DNA of 64,000 nt, taken from Turritopsis dohrnii. Lineage: Eukaryota; Cnidaria; Hydrozoa; Anthoathecata; Oceaniidae. Made by a program: the position numbers and the translations under genes. The notes under the pieces were generated by a model, which saw only the letters and a program-made list of their open reading frames with translations, was not told where the DNA came from and did not search any database. Location: NCBI GenBank assembly GCA_027922465.2, contig BQMF02000615.1, positions 124,001 to 188,000 of the forward strand, read 5' to 3'. Shown here piece by piece: positions 10,094 to 24,200 of the stretch (its first letter is position 1; each line of letters starts with the position of its first letter).

Positions 10094-13000
10094 TTAATTC
10101 TTTTCAAGTTCTTTTTCCAAGAATTCAATAGCGGTTTTCAAAGTGTATCTTCTGGCAGTTTCAATAGCTTTCATTTTTCTTCCTAACTCAAACAACATCT
10201 CAATCTTTTCATAGTGACCGATGTATTTTAACAGGTAACCAAGAGAATAAGTGTCAGTTGCAAAAGATTGCTTCGACCCTGGCACATTCCTCAATTCATG
10301 GGCAAGATATCTATGTCGTTTATTGTAGATCTTCTTTGATTCTTCAGACAAATTGTAGACTACAGGCATTTTTATCATCGTAGCTTTTCCAAAATCTATA
10401 ACTTTGGGGATATTTTGGCATGTCAACAGCACATTGTTTGCTTTAATATCATTATGGAGGATTGATAAACTGTGCATATAATTAATTGCTTGACAGATCT
10501 GATGACAAATGAATTTCCATACTTGAGGAGATATATGTTGCTTCCCCATTTCTCTTTGGACTGTTCGAACAACTGCACTTTCAAAACCATTTTTCCCGCC
10601 GATCAATTGGTAGGCTATTTGGTTGGGTTTTATGAATCCATAACAATAAGGGAAATTTGGGTGTCCACTGAGTGCATGAGAAACCTTAACTTCAGCCAAA
10701 ATGTCCACTGGCTTACTAAATTCCATAGAAACAAACTTGATAGCAAGTAAATCATTCGTAATGTGAGGTATTTTTCCAAGTTTAACAGTACCAAATGTGC
10801 CTTCACCTAGCTTAGTGTCTATCATTTTCACAGAAGACGACTGTATGTTGCAAGGAAAAGAAGGCAAGAACATTGACAGTTCAGTTTTACATTTCCCAGT
10901 TGCTTTTCCAATCAAATATCCTGTGTTACAAGTGAATAATTTGGAGGTAGCTGACATTTTCCCTACTCTTTGACTTGATTTATTAGCTAAAATTTTGGTT
11001 TGTAACAAAGTTGATTTTCGCTTTTCATTGTCAAGTTCAACCTGCAGGTGTTTAATTTTTAGATTTTCATTTTCTTCCCTTTTTGCTAACTTTCTTGCTG
11101 TTTTCTTAAGCTTCATGTTTTGATGTTTTTTGTGCTTCCCAGCCTTTGATCTTATATGGGATAACCTATAAAACCAACCAACCATTTCATACTTTATTTT
11201 AAAAAAAAAATCTGGAGTTGCAATTTATCAAGACCTAAAGACAATGACTAGCTGATGTTCTGTTTTTTGTCTTTGAACACTTTATTACATGCAGAACTTT
11301 TAATATAGCCTAAGTTATTATAAACAATACTGGTTCAATAAATAAATTCTGAAATCATAACACCCTTGTCACTATAAATCCCAAGTCAATCAAAAAATCA
11401 AAATTTAGATGCCATTTTCACAAGTGAAATCATTGCAGGGAGAAAAAGATATCATAATTTTAACTAAACAGAAAGCCAACTTATCTTGGTCTAACCAACA
11501 CATGAAACAAATTTATTGCTGACAGAAAAAGTATTCTTTTGTAACTTGATTTTAAAAACTAACAAAGTATCAGACAACATACCTCAGTATCTGATTCTCT
11601 TGTGGCATATTCAATGCTTCTGGATGATTGTTCGGTGTAAAAATTCTGAAATAGGTAGAAAAAAAACAATCAGATCAATTTGCCTATTAAATGCTTAAAT
11701 TGATTCCAAGCAAGGTTTGATGAGTTTGATGTAATTATTAGGGTTAACTTAGATTGCTTATTACAAATTGGCAATTTGTTAATATATACACATTTAGTAT
11801 TAAGTAGGCCTACCCAGTATTGGCAGGAGAGTTGTTCACACTTCTCTTTTTTGGTGGTGGAGGTGTACAAATAGGGCTAAAAGAGTTTGAATCAATCAAA
11901 TCATCTGAAATGGAACTTACTAAATCTGACTTACATATTGATGATTTCACTACCAGGAGGAAAGGATTTTGTATTGACTTAAAGACTTCCCATCTCTGAA
12001 ATGTTTTGAGTTTTTCAGAATGTTTTGGGCCCAAAAAACATCAGGTAATATCCTTAATTGATCCTATTCCTGAACGAACAATTTCAAGCCAAATCAGAAG
12101 AACTATTTCTTTTCAGAATTTTATTCACAAATTCTATCAACAATAAATCTTATTTCAATAAGAAAATCACTAATTTGGTAAGAAATTGACAGAAAGCATA
12201 ATGATACTAATTCATGTAATAAAATACCCTGTTCCTTGATTAAGAGAACATGCTCTATCTTTATTGGTGGGTGATACGAAACTAAATCTATGAAGTCAGA
12301 AAATTGTTACATTATACAATCCTTATAATGTACTTGCAGATAGTGATTATATATCACTTACTTAGTGGCACCAGTAACATTCACTGTGTTGGGAGAAGCA
12401 TGTAGATGAAGCAATCTACAAATTTATAATCAAATCAAGTCACTTCGTAAAAATTTGTTAACAAAACTTTTGAATTGCTACTTGAGAGTTGCACAAAATT
12501 AACTTCATACAATAATACATAAAGCCATATTTATGTAACACTTAAAGAAAATGCTTTGAAAGGTATTGACAGAACTATGTTTTTTTTTATAAATTTGCAT
12601 TTTGTTATAAAACACCTGTTCTGGTTTGTATACCTACATAAAATCATTTTCAGAGTATAATACTGCAGTTTATACTTTTTTGCATTGTTACCTATATACT
12701 TCATTATATATATAATATTCAGTCAGAAATTACATTCTTTATATACATTTCAATTTCTCTTTGTCATCATTTTGAAAACCTAACGAAACCTGCACTTGGA
12801 AAGAATATATCCTTAATATATATAACCTACATATTTTTGAAACAATTGAGAATTTTTTCGACTTGGCACTAATGCACCTGGTCTAGAACTGTCTTTAGCA
12901 CATAATGCGCCTAGATTAGTTCAAATTCACAAATTGTATTCCAAATATAATATGTTATATATACACCAACATTTTCTTAATATAAAGGGTACTTTCAAAG

Positions 13001-13828
13001 AATTAAGCAGTCCTGTTTTCCATTTTACTTTGATTGCTACATCTCTTAAATATGTGAGCAAACAACTATAATGCAAAAAGTATCACAGTAAAAAGGATAA
13101 TCTTTTGAAAAAAAATCTAAGCACTTAAAATGATGAATATAATAGCTTTCATGAAACTAATCATGAAGGCATATTCTACAAAAAGGCATGAAACAAAGAA
13201 TTTTACCCCCGAAGTTGATCATTTGACGCAGCAAAAGTACTTTCTTCATCTCTTGGAGATGGTTGGGCACAAGAAGAACTAGCAGTAGAAGTCCTGTGTA
13301 AGAAAAGGAAATAAATATTGAAATATAAAACAACAACAAAAACTAAGCTTTCAAATCTTTTTCTTTTTTTTTTAAAAAAAAGTATTATATTTAATAGAAT
13401 ATAACTAGGTAAAATAGCTTCTGCAAAATAGAAACTTTGTTAAGGCTGCTATAAACGACATGCCATAACTAGTACGAGCAACAACGTCGTTTCTTAGTTT
13501 TGATAATGTTGATAATGAGAAAGATAATGTTGTTCCTCTTGTGTGTGTCGACCGAAAAATGAAAACTCTTGTTGACAAAATGAACTACCATTTCTAACTA
13601 CGTTCAGCGCGAAATTCAATTTTTAAAATTTTTTTATAAACAGCTTTGTTATCTCCCCAATACCGTGTGATTGTCTCCAATTGCCGAAAAATCTACATGA
13701 TCAAACCATTTCCTGATTTATTCTTTGCTTGTTTAACGTACCATAAAACAAACATCTTACCTTACTGAATGATCATTCCCCTGATTTTTCGCAAACTTGC
13801 GTCGAACAATGGTAAATTTCTCGGCCAT
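10094..13828 (-). CDS. Seven-exon protein kinase with S/T/P-rich leader and coiled coil, 486 residues
   Basis: Minus-strand exons: 13828-13761, 13293-13207, 12415-12362, 12281-12228, 11876-11814, 11645-11583 and 11165-10094. Every junction is GT..AG and every intron is phase 2, so the model closes with a single stop. The start is MAEKFTIVRRKF. Residues about 23-130 are low in structure and rich in Ser, Pro and Asn. Residues 144-193 are a basic coiled coil. The kinase domain fills the rest: glycine loop GEGTFGTV (250-257), the AIK lysine 273, a probable helix-C Glu288, catalytic loop HNDIKANN (Asp369, Asn374) and DFG 387-389. The catalytic residues are intact. The APE position reads AHE and the C-lobe is short. 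I cannot place it in a known kinase group. Genes of this type are often lineage-expanded or transposon-associated. Substrate unknown. Confidence 0.85.
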
Positions 13829-14180
13829 TTCAGAAAAAGTATAGCAGATGATGACAGACACTTGTAATTTCAGTAGGTTAACAGGCAAGTGATGGGACAA
13901 GGGGAAAAAAGGACTACGTACTGACTAAGAGTTCGAAATGTTCGCGCCAATTACATACAAAGGAGGTCATAAAAAAGAGGCTTAACAAAAATCTACAGTT
14001 AATAACGATAGGTATATACATAAAAATTATCCTCATCAAGTAAACGGGCAAAAACATGACGGAATGAGTACAAACTTTATTCATTGCAAGAGATATTCTA
14101 CAAATATAATGGTTAATACAAAAGAAAAACACCCCCGTTTTTGGGAAAGAAATATATTGGACATTCCAAACCTTTCGGAC
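13829..14180. other. Upstream region of the kinase gene
   Basis: This holds the presumed 5' UTR and promoter of the minus-strand kinase gene. No gene is visible. The phased motif cluster begins immediately to the right. Confidence 0.45.
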
Positions 14181-14260
14181 TAGCGTACACGTTAATATAC
14201 ATACGTATACGTCAGTATACCCACGTATACGTTCAGATACGCAAGTATGCGGTATATGAC
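14181..14260. repeat. GTATAC-type phased motif cluster 2 (exact 10-bp spacing)
   Basis: Eight consecutive decamers each end in GTACAC, ATATAC, GTATAC, GTATAC, GTATAC, AGATAC, GTATGC or a TATATG variant, in register every 10 bp. The four leading bases vary. This is the most regular of the three clusters. It lies 320 bp before the first exon of the CACTA transposase, where subterminal transposase-binding repeats are expected. It is also on the right side of the two-gene segment. Confidence 0.75.
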
Positions 14261-14577
14261 ATTTCCCGCGCTTAAACTTTGAGCCGGGGGAGGATTAACT
14301 AAATTTGCATGCAATATGTGTAAAGTAAAAACTGAATATCGTGTTTATGATTCTGACAATTAGCAGTAGTTTTATTAGAAAACATGAAAAGAATGTCTGA
14401 TGAAAAAAACCATTATTATAAAAATTCCAACAGAAGTAAAACCAGAACACCTAAACTCCTATATAGCGTCTGGGTTTGTGAAAAACAACTAAAGAAAGTA
14501 TACATAAATATACGCCCATACACGACAAAAAAAAATTATAAAGTTTTCATAAAGTTGAATCTCAGTTTCATTAGAAA

Positions 14578-17500
14578 ATGAATAAATTAGTTCAGCAAAA
14601 AAGAAAAAGAAAATTTTGTCCACATTGTCAAGAAAACATTTCACACTCTGCCTTTTATGAACACAAGAAATTATTTTATAAGAATGGATGGTCCAAGCAC
14701 TCAGAAGATTATAAAGAGACAAGAGAAGGTCAGTATGCTTTCATACAAACCTTCACAAGCCCTTGGCTACAGGTTGTTATTTAACTAATGAATAATGAAT
14801 TATAAAACTATATATAACTTGGTCAGGAGTTGCATGCTTGTGAATCTTTTAATCGCAATATTCCATAATACCTAGATAAAAATTAAGTAAAATTTTATTA
14901 ACATCTGGATAAGTTTAGAGATTGGATTTCCAGTAGACCAAAAACTTCAGAGGGCCGATATAAACTAAATTCATTACTAACACAATGGATATAGATGGAT
15001 ATTAACATAATAGATATACATTTTTAGTATCTCCAAAATTTTTGCTCAGTTGAACGTAAACTATATCACAAAACTATTTCAGGTGTAGTCCTCATTATAA
15101 CAATGTGTTAATTTGACTTAATATGGAAACACAATACACCATAATAAATCCAAATACATTAAAACTATTATATATATAATACTACTTTAGAACTTTAGGA
15201 ATACTACTTTAGATTTTGGCTGACAAATTCTAAGAAGCAGTAATTGTCTATCACAATATCACAAAAACTAAGTAAATGCCTTCATACCAACTGTTTGAAA
15301 AACTGAAAAGGGGAAATTTATTTTCATTGATGTATTATATATATTCAGAGTTGTTTTAAAACCTTATTGAAGGATTATACTGCTGATTTTATAGTCCTAA
15401 ATAACTGAAATAAAAGTGAGAAGAACAGTTGTACTTACCATAAAATTCAAATTGTTTATCATCTAAAAACAAATGAAAACAGCAGTTCAATACAGTCTAA
15501 TATTTCAACTTTTGCTAGTCTTTATCAAGTGTAAAAAAACACTACAGACAAGGAGTATTTATATAGTGTAACATAACTTCTAACATAATGGAAATTAACA
15601 AGAGAGTTACAAAAATTAAACTAAGATAAAAAGAAAGTAGTTAGTAAGTACAAAAGAGTGCGAGTAAAATGTACAGTGGTTAAAACATGTGCTAAAAATA
15701 AAAATAAAACAACGCATCATTAAAATAATTTTGAAATTTTAAAATGTACAACTAAAAGGAAACTCATAAAAGCATTTTATAAAAAATAATTACAAGGTTA
15801 TTTATAATTTAAAAGATCACAGCAGTGGTAGAAAATTAGTTAAAGATAAAAAAGAATTCCATTGATGCAGTTGGTTTAAAACGTTAAAGAGCACACTTAT
15901 AGCCTCTCCTCTCTAAAGGCGATAAGACATAAAGGAAAACACGTTAAGCTATAAACAATATACAATAGAGAATACTCTAGGTATATATACTCAGTGACAT
16001 CTACAAGTATTTTGAGAAAAAAGGTCAAATTTTTAAGATCATGAAACAAAATAGTTGTCAATTACAAATGGGCCAGATAAATAAGCAAAACCTTCACTTA
16101 AGTGAAGTGAAGTGAAGTGATTTATTTCCTAAAATAAGGAAGGAGATCACCCCAAAGCTATAGCTAAACCCAAGAGGTTTTTAAAAATTTAAATGCTCAA
16201 ATAAAAATAAAATAAAATAAATAAATAAATAATTAAAACAATTACCATGATATATATTAAATAAATATATATTAAAACTTGAAAGTCTTGAAAGTTAAAT
16301 AAATATATATATCTATATATATTTTTACTTAAGAATACGACATTCATCTATATATAATTTAACTTTCAATACTTTCATTAGCTAGTTCATGTATATATAA
16401 GAGTTTAAAAAGGTATAGAGGAGTTTCTTAGTGACGTAATGTTTATAAACACCAGTGTTCTTTGCTCGATAATTACTGGTATATTGCAACATAGAATATC
16501 ATTAATCAAGTCATTTTCCTGTGAGTATGCGCACGCAGCCTCGCAGGAAATAAAAGTCTCTTTATAAATATATATACACTTCAAAATGTTGTCACTTTAT
16601 TTGGTTCTCTGGAGTCCCCTTAAAGACAATCGACATTAGAAAGTTTCAATACACATTAGCACTTCCTATCTATTTTCGTACATTGTATTTGATTTTTAGT
16701 ATGTACAAGGTATAAAAGTTTAATTAACATTGGAAACTCGTCTATATATATAGTGGTTAGTGGAGGTTAGTTTTGATAAGGAAATGCTAGCAAGGTATGC
16801 ATTTGGGGTAGTTTGCTGAAGGGAATTCCACTGCTGGATTGAAAGGTGAGGAGGCCATGAAGAAGTTTGAAGAAGTTTCATAAACCAGACAGAAAAAACC
16901 CAACAAATATGTGCTAACAACAATTCCATGAAAACATAGAAACACTTTTTTCAGAATGATATACTTCACACATATAAAAGTATTTATACTAACTTTGGAT
17001 CCTCTTATTTTGAATTCTTTCTTACAACCATTTTCAGAATAAAATATAAACAAACTAAAATTTAAATTTAAACTTGATCTTCTCTTCTGGGCCAAAAAAG
17101 TGACCTTATGATTAGATTTGATACACAATATATCTATTTTCTTGTTTAAAATATTTAATTCTCTAAAATACAATCTAATATAATTAAAAAAGTTGTTGTA
17201 TTTCTTTTTTACAAAAAAGACGTTACATGATAATAAAAAAATCTTTTTAACACAAACAGCAGATGTTCGCCACAAAGCCTCCCTGTTCAGATAAAAGAAT
17301 ATTACAAAATGTTCATATATATTTCATATACATATATAAACAAACAACAATCGATTAAATTTTAAAAAACAGAGAAGCATAAGTAAATTTCTCACACTGT
17401 TATTTAAGCAACAGTCAGACCTCACAATGTTCGCCATTATTAAATCCATGTGTTTCGCGTAATCAGAACAAAGTTGGGCGTACATAAACAAAAAACGCCC

Positions 17501-20500
17501 CATTTATCTGATTTTTAACTCATTCGCTGTCGGAAGCCACACAGTGTGGTACAACAACGCGATGAAAATAACGCGAAGCCACAGACGGTGGCCTTCACCG
17601 TAGCAACAAAAAATGAATAAATAAAGCTAACTAGCCGGGTTTTTATAAATTGTATTTGTTAATTTTGTTTACATGAAAAATGTAAGTTAAATCAGTCAAT
17701 GAGAGTTAAAACTGAATTCTTACTTAAATTAACTGTTCTATTCAATACTTCAATAGAAAAGTATTTATACAGAAAAATGTTTTTAGAACGAAGCTGACAT
17801 CTTGTCTTCTTTTATTTGATTCTACGAAATTAGCTCAAGAAAACGAGACCAGTGATCTGCTGCCGGCTCGTGATGAAGATTTTTGTATGAACAACGGAAA
17901 TAACAACATGTCAATTTGTTATGATGACGATCATGATCACGATGATGACGAGTTTGACGATGATGATGATGATTGCGATAAAAGTTCTGAAGATGAAAAC
18001 AATGACACAGTAAGGATTAAAGCATAAATATTTGTTGATAAACGAATAAATTTGTCATATTTCATATTCATCATATTTAGATGTTTGATAACGATCTGAA
18101 TGCCGATTCAGATGTTGATGTGTTAGATAGTGATATTGATGTTAGTATCGATGATGATAATGAGCAGGAAGATGAAGTGTTTGATAATGCTACAGCATGT
18201 GATCACAGAATTTCCACAATTATTTCTACAACAGTTCGTGCGCTGTTCCTGATTCAAACGAATTTGTTCATATCAGATGCTTGTCTGGAATACATTCTTG
18301 GACTTGTTAGACTCGTTTTATTTCTGATTTCAAAGGCAATTTCAAATGAATTTATTTCAAATTTGTATATCGCATTTCCGGTTTCAATATATAAAGCAAG
18401 GAAATTTTGCCGGATAAATCGAGACGCATTTACGAATTTTGTTGTTTAGCTCATGCCACTCTTTGTATGAACTAAAGGACTGTTTTGAGCGAATGAGAGA
18501 TGGAAAATTGGTTAGCAAACACTGCACATTTGTTCAGTTCCCCAACCATACGCAGTTGCCACGTCGAAAACCATGTGGAAACGTCCTCCTCAAATCAGTG
18601 ATATCTAAGAAAAGGGATAACATTAACTTGCATCCAATGAAAAGTTATCCCTATCAACACTTATCAAATGCCTTGGAGAGGAGTTGCTTTTCAAACCAGG
18701 ATTTTTAGATCTACTTTTGTCAGACAGTGTGAATGGAAACCTCGACAGAATGTTTGATATTACTGACGGCAATGTTTGGAAAAACTTCAAAGATGATTCT
18801 GGACAGTGCTACTTCAATGACAAACGTAATCTGGGTGTTTTATTGAATGTAGATTGGTTCAACCCGTATGAAAACTCCGAATATTCACTTGGCGTCATAT
18901 ATATGACCATAGCAAATTTACCACGAGAATATCGCTTTTTATGGGAAAATACCATAGTCATAGGGATAATTCCAGGTCCGAAAGAACCGCCATTACACAT
19001 CAATACGTATCTTAAACCATTCGTTGATGAAATGTTAGAGTTTTGGCATGGGAAAGTAGTTAGGGAACCAAGTCCGATTGGGTTTGGGATGTATAAAATC
19101 GCAGTGATTGGTGTATCCAACGATTTGCCGGCGACCCGAAAATTTTGTGGATTTCTGAGCTTCAATGCGAAAAGAGGTATTCTTCATTTATCTATTTTGT
19201 CACAATAGTTTTCGTTAGCTATACATAGAATTTATAAGGAAATTGTCAAAACCCACTTTACAAAATATGTGTTCTCTTAACAAAAGTCATTCTTTTTAGG
19301 TTGCAGCAAGTGTTTTACTAAATTTACTCGCCTTGATAATGTCACAAATTACTCGGGATATGACTATCAAAACTGGGAGATGAGAGAATATGAACAACAT
19401 AAGACTCTTGCTTATCAAACATTGACTGCCAGAACAGCTAAAGAACGCCAAGAAATGGAATCCGAATGGGGAGTAAGATACAGCGAGTTGCTTCGTCTTC
19501 CATATTTCGACCCGGTTAGAATGCATACCGTGGATCCCATGCATAATCTTTTTCTTGGTAATAATTCTCATTTCCGTTGTCAATATTCGTTGTTCAAAAC
19601 ACGACATTCTAACGTCTTGTATTTAATCAATCAGGTGCTTAATCTTTATAATAGTTGATGCTAAACTATAAAATAATAGACGAATAATTGATATTAAAGG
19701 TACCGCAAAACACGTGTTCGTGCGATGGATAGAAGAAGATATCCTATCAGACGTTAAACTGGTGAAAATCAATGAGCGAATAGAAGAATTGAAAGTTCCT
19801 CGTGATATTGGTCGAGTACCAGGTATTAATAAAGTATATTCATCTTACCAATGTTTTTATGTATGAGGTAACTACATTGTTGCTTACAAACGTTTTAGGC
19901 AAAATATCTGAACACTATAAACGGATGAAGGCAGATGAATGGAAAAATTGGGTGTTAATCTATTCGTCGTATTGTCTTCAAGGAATTTTACGCCCGCGTC
20001 ATTTTCTTATTTGGTCGATGTTTGTTTCTGCATGCAAGTTACTTTGTCAACGTTCTATTTCTATAAACGAAATAGAACAAGCTCACCAACTTTTAAAGAT
20101 GTTTTGCATAAGTTTTGAAGAAGAAATGGGTAAGAGAAATTGCACCCCGAATATGCACATGCACTTACACCTTCGAGATTGTTTGATGGATTATGGGCCA
20201 GTATACAGTTTTTGGTGCTTTAGCTGGGAACGTTTTAATGGCATTTTGGGATCGTATACTTTGAATAATCATGATATCGGTGTTCAGTATATGCGCAAAT
20301 ACTTGACTGGCAGTCAAACAAGAAACAAGATGCTACTTGAAGATGACATCCTCAAATTCATACGTCTCAAAAATGACCAGCGTACGATGTCGATAAAAAA
20401 CATCAGTAGTTTATGTCGAGGCCAGCAGCCCATTACATCGGCAGAATTAGAGTTTGATGAAACTCAAGTAGTCTTGAAAGTTTCAAAAGGCTTTGCAGCA

Positions 20501-21013
20501 TTGTCTGATATAGATTTTGGCCATTTGGAGGTTTTATTAGAGAAACTGTACAAACCACTTCAATTTCGGATGTCTCGAAGTGTTACAGAAATTAAAAAGA
20601 TCTGTCTTGGCAACGAAACATTGTCTTCTAATGAATACAAACAGGGTTTCAGACACGGTACCTGCGTAAAAGCAAGGTGGATTGGCAAAGACATCGACCT
20701 GTCATCTGCAATTATACGACCAGCAATAATTACGAACATGTATGAATTAAAACTGTTTTCTGCTGGTTCCTCTTCAGTAATGATCGTTGCGAGAGTGAAA
20801 TGGTTTCGAGCACACCTTAAAAAGAATTTTTACGGACAGAATTCACCAACGTTAATTTGGAATACGATCTACGAAGACTATGGTATCACAGAATTCCTAC
20901 CTTTGAAACTTATATTGGGAAGATGCGTCTACATCACTAAATTGTTGAAATTTAGCCAATTTGAAAGTGACAATGTTAATATCGTTATTTCTCTGCCCTC
21001 CAAGTCAATGTGA
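14578..21013 (+). pseudogene. CACTA (EnSpm-like) TNP2-type transposase gene with two frame breaks
   Basis: Exons by splice phase: 14578-14728, 17834-18009, 18081-19176, 19300-19557, 19700-19822 and 19899-21013. The first encodes a lysine-rich N-terminus and a C2H2-like finger (FCPHCQENISHSAFYEHKKL). The second is an Asp-rich acidic linker. Later exons carry a second zinc cluster (SSCHSLYEL, then CGNVLLKSV) and the transposase core with RLPYFDPVRMHTVDPMHNLF, a hallmark of TNP2 transposases, followed by SFWCFSWERFNGILG. Such enzymes cut and paste CACTA elements. The third exon has two frame changes, at about 18440 and 18684-18708, after which homology resumes each time. The copy is therefore broken unless the assembly is wrong. 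All other junction phases fit. A polyadenylation signal AATAAA lies at 21162-21167. Confidence 0.8.
14729..17833 (+). other. Large first intron of the CACTA transposase gene
   Basis: This 3.1-kb stretch between the zinc-finger exon and the acidic exon is extremely AT-rich. It contains ATAAATA and TATATA runs around 16200-16340 and a short GTGAA tandem tract near 16100-16125. No coding exon fits the flanking phases here. Confidence 0.5.
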
Positions 21014-21249
21014 ATCATTTTAGATACCGTTAAAGTAAGGGTCAGAACTAACAAATTTGATTACGGATGTTTATGTTCCAATTAATAATGCTTTGTATTT
21101 GTGATATTTGTTCTACATTTTGCTTCTTGTATTTTCATTATTTATCTACCCTAGAGAAAATAATAAATACAAATGCATTCGACAGTACAAACTTCTTCGT
21201 GACAAAGGTTTTTAATGTTAGGGCCTTTGTAAACTCCATAAGGGTTAAG

Positions 21250-24200
21250 AGAAAACTTCAACCAAAATACATAGAATTCTAAACATCCTTATCAGGTTCA
21301 ATGGGCTTCTGCGGATTAAGGAACACAAAAATGGGGCAAAATGGATAACTTCAACCAAAATACATAGAATTCTAAACATCTTCATCAGGTTCAATGGACT
21401 TCTGCGGATTAAGGAACACAAAAATGGGCAAAATGGATAACTTCAACCAAAATACATAGAATTTTAAACATCTTTATCAGGTTCAATGGACTTCTGCGGA
21501 TTAAGGAACACAAAAATGGGGCAAAATGGATAACTTCAACCAAAATACATAGAATTCTAAACATCCTTATCAGGTTCAATGGACTTCTGCGGATTAAGGA
21601 ACACAAAAATGGGGCAAAATGGATAACTTCAACCAAAATAACTAGAATTCTAAACATCTTTTTCAGGTTAAATGGACTTCTGCGGATTAAGGAACACAAA
21701 AATGGGGCAAAATGGATAACTTCAACCAAAATACATAGAATTCTAAACATCTTTATCAGGTTCAATGGACTTCTGCGGATTAAGGAACACAAAAATGGGG
21801 CAAAATGGATAACTTCAACCAAAATACATAGAATTTTAAACATCTTTATCAGGTTCAATGGACTTCTGCGGATTAAGGAACACAAAAATGGGGCAAAATG
21901 GATAACTGCAACCAAAATACCTAGAATTCTAAACATCTTTTTCAGGTTCAATGGACTTCTGCGGATTGAGGAACACAAAAATGGGGCAAAATGGATAATT
22001 TCAACCAAAATACATAAAATTCTATAAACATCCTTATCAGGTTCAATGGACTTCTGCGGATTAAGGAACACAAAAATGGGGCAAAATGGATAACTGCAAC
22101 CAAAATACCTAGAATTCTAAACATCTTTTTCAGGTTCAATGGACTTCTGCGGATTGAGGAACACAAAAATGGGGCAAAATGGATAATTTCAACCAAAATA
22201 CATAAAATTCTATAAACATCCTTATCAGGTTCAATGTGCTTCTGCGGATTAAGGAACACAAAAATGGGGTAAAATGGGTAACTTCAACCAAAATACATAG
22301 AATTCTAAAAATCCTTATCAGGTTCAATGGGCTTCTGCGGATTAAGGAACACAAAAATGGGGCAAAATGGATAACTTCAACCAAAATACATAGAATTCTA
22401 ACCATCTTCATCAGGTTCAATGGACTTCTGCGGATTAAGGAACACAAAAATGGGGCAAAATGGATAACTTCAACCAAAATACATAGAATTCTAAACATCC
22501 TTATCAGGTTCAATGGACTTCTGCGGATTAAGGAACACAAAAATGGGGCAAAATGGATAACTTCAACCAAAATACATAGAATTCTAAACATCTTTTTCAG
22601 GTTCAATGGACTTCTGCGGATTAAGGAACACAAAAATGGGGCAAAATGGATAACTTCAACCAAAATACATAGAATTCTAAACATCCTTATCAGGTTCAAT
22701 GGACTTCTGAGAATTAAGGAACACAAAAATGGGGCAAAATGGATAACTTCAACCAAAATACATAGAATTCTAAACATCTTTTTCAGGTTCAATGGACTTC
22801 TGCGGATTAAGGAACACAAAAATGGGGCAAAATGGATAACTGCAACCAAAATACCTAGAATTCTAAACATCTTTTTCAGGTTCAATGGACTTCTGCGGAT
22901 TAAGGAACACAAAAATGGGCAAAATGGATAACTTCAACCAAAATACATAGAATTTTAAACATCTTTATCAGGTTCAATGGACTTCTGCGGATTAAGGAAC
23001 ACAAAAATGGGGCAAAATGGATAACTTCAACCAAAATACATAGAATTCTAAACATCCTTATCAGGTTCAATGGACTTCTGCGGATTAAGGAACACAAAAA
23101 TGGGGCAAAATGGATAACTTCAACCAAAATACATAGAATTTTAAACATCTTTATCAGGTTCAATGGACTTCTGCGGATTAAGGAACACAAAAATGGGGCA
23201 AAATGGATAACTGCAACCAAAATACCTAGAATTCTAAACATCTTTTTCAGGTTCAATGGACTTCTGCGGATTGAGGAACACAAAAATGGGGCAAAATGGA
23301 TAATTTCAACCAAAATACATAAAATTCTATAAACATCCTTATCAGGTTCAATGGACTTCTGCGGATTAAGGAACACAAAAATGGGGCAAAATGGATAACT
23401 TCAACCAAAATACATAGAATTCTAAAAATCCTTATCAGGTTCAATGGGCTTCTGCGGATTAAGGAACACAAAAATGGGGCAAAATGGATAACTTCAACCA
23501 AAATACATAGAATTCTAACCATCTTCATCAGGTTCAATGGACTTCTGCGGATTAAGGAACACAAAAATGGGGCAAAATGGATAACTTCAACCAAAATACA
23601 TAGAATTCTAAACATCCTTATCAGGTTCAATGGACTTCTGCGGATTAAGGAACACAAAAATGGGGCAAAATGGATAACTTCAACCAAAATACATAGAATT
23701 CTAAACATCTTTTTCAGGTTCAATGGACTTCTGCGGATTAAGGAACACAAAAATGGGGCAAAATGGATAACTTCAACCAAAATACATAGAATTCTAAACA
23801 TCCTTATCAGGTTCAATGGACTTCTGAGAATTAAGGAACACAAAAATGGGGCAAAATGGATAACTTCAACCAAAATACATAGAATTCTAAACATCTTTTT
23901 CAGGTTCAATGGACTTCTGCGGATTAAGGAACACAAAAATGGGGCAAAATGGATAACTGCAACCAAAATACCTAGAATTCTAAACATCTTTTTCAGGTTC
24001 AATGGACTTCTGCGGATTAAGGAACACAAAAATGGGCAAAATGGATAACTTCAACCAAAATACATAGAATTTTAAACATCTTTATCAGGTTCAATGGACT
24101 TCTGCGGATTAAGGAACACAAAAATGGGGCAAAATGGATAACTTCAACCAAAATACATAGAATTCTAAACATCCTTATCAGGTTCAATGGACTTCTGCGG

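Noticed and set aside
10472..10750. Plus-strand frame inside the kinase gene
   Set aside because: Shadow of the kinase domain.
7318..14290. Classical terminal inverted repeats around the two-gene segment
   Set aside because: I compared the outer edges of the two GTATAC clusters in both orientations and found no shared terminus or target duplication.
18809..19165. Minus-strand frame within the CACTA transposase
   Set aside because: Shadow of the transposase exon.
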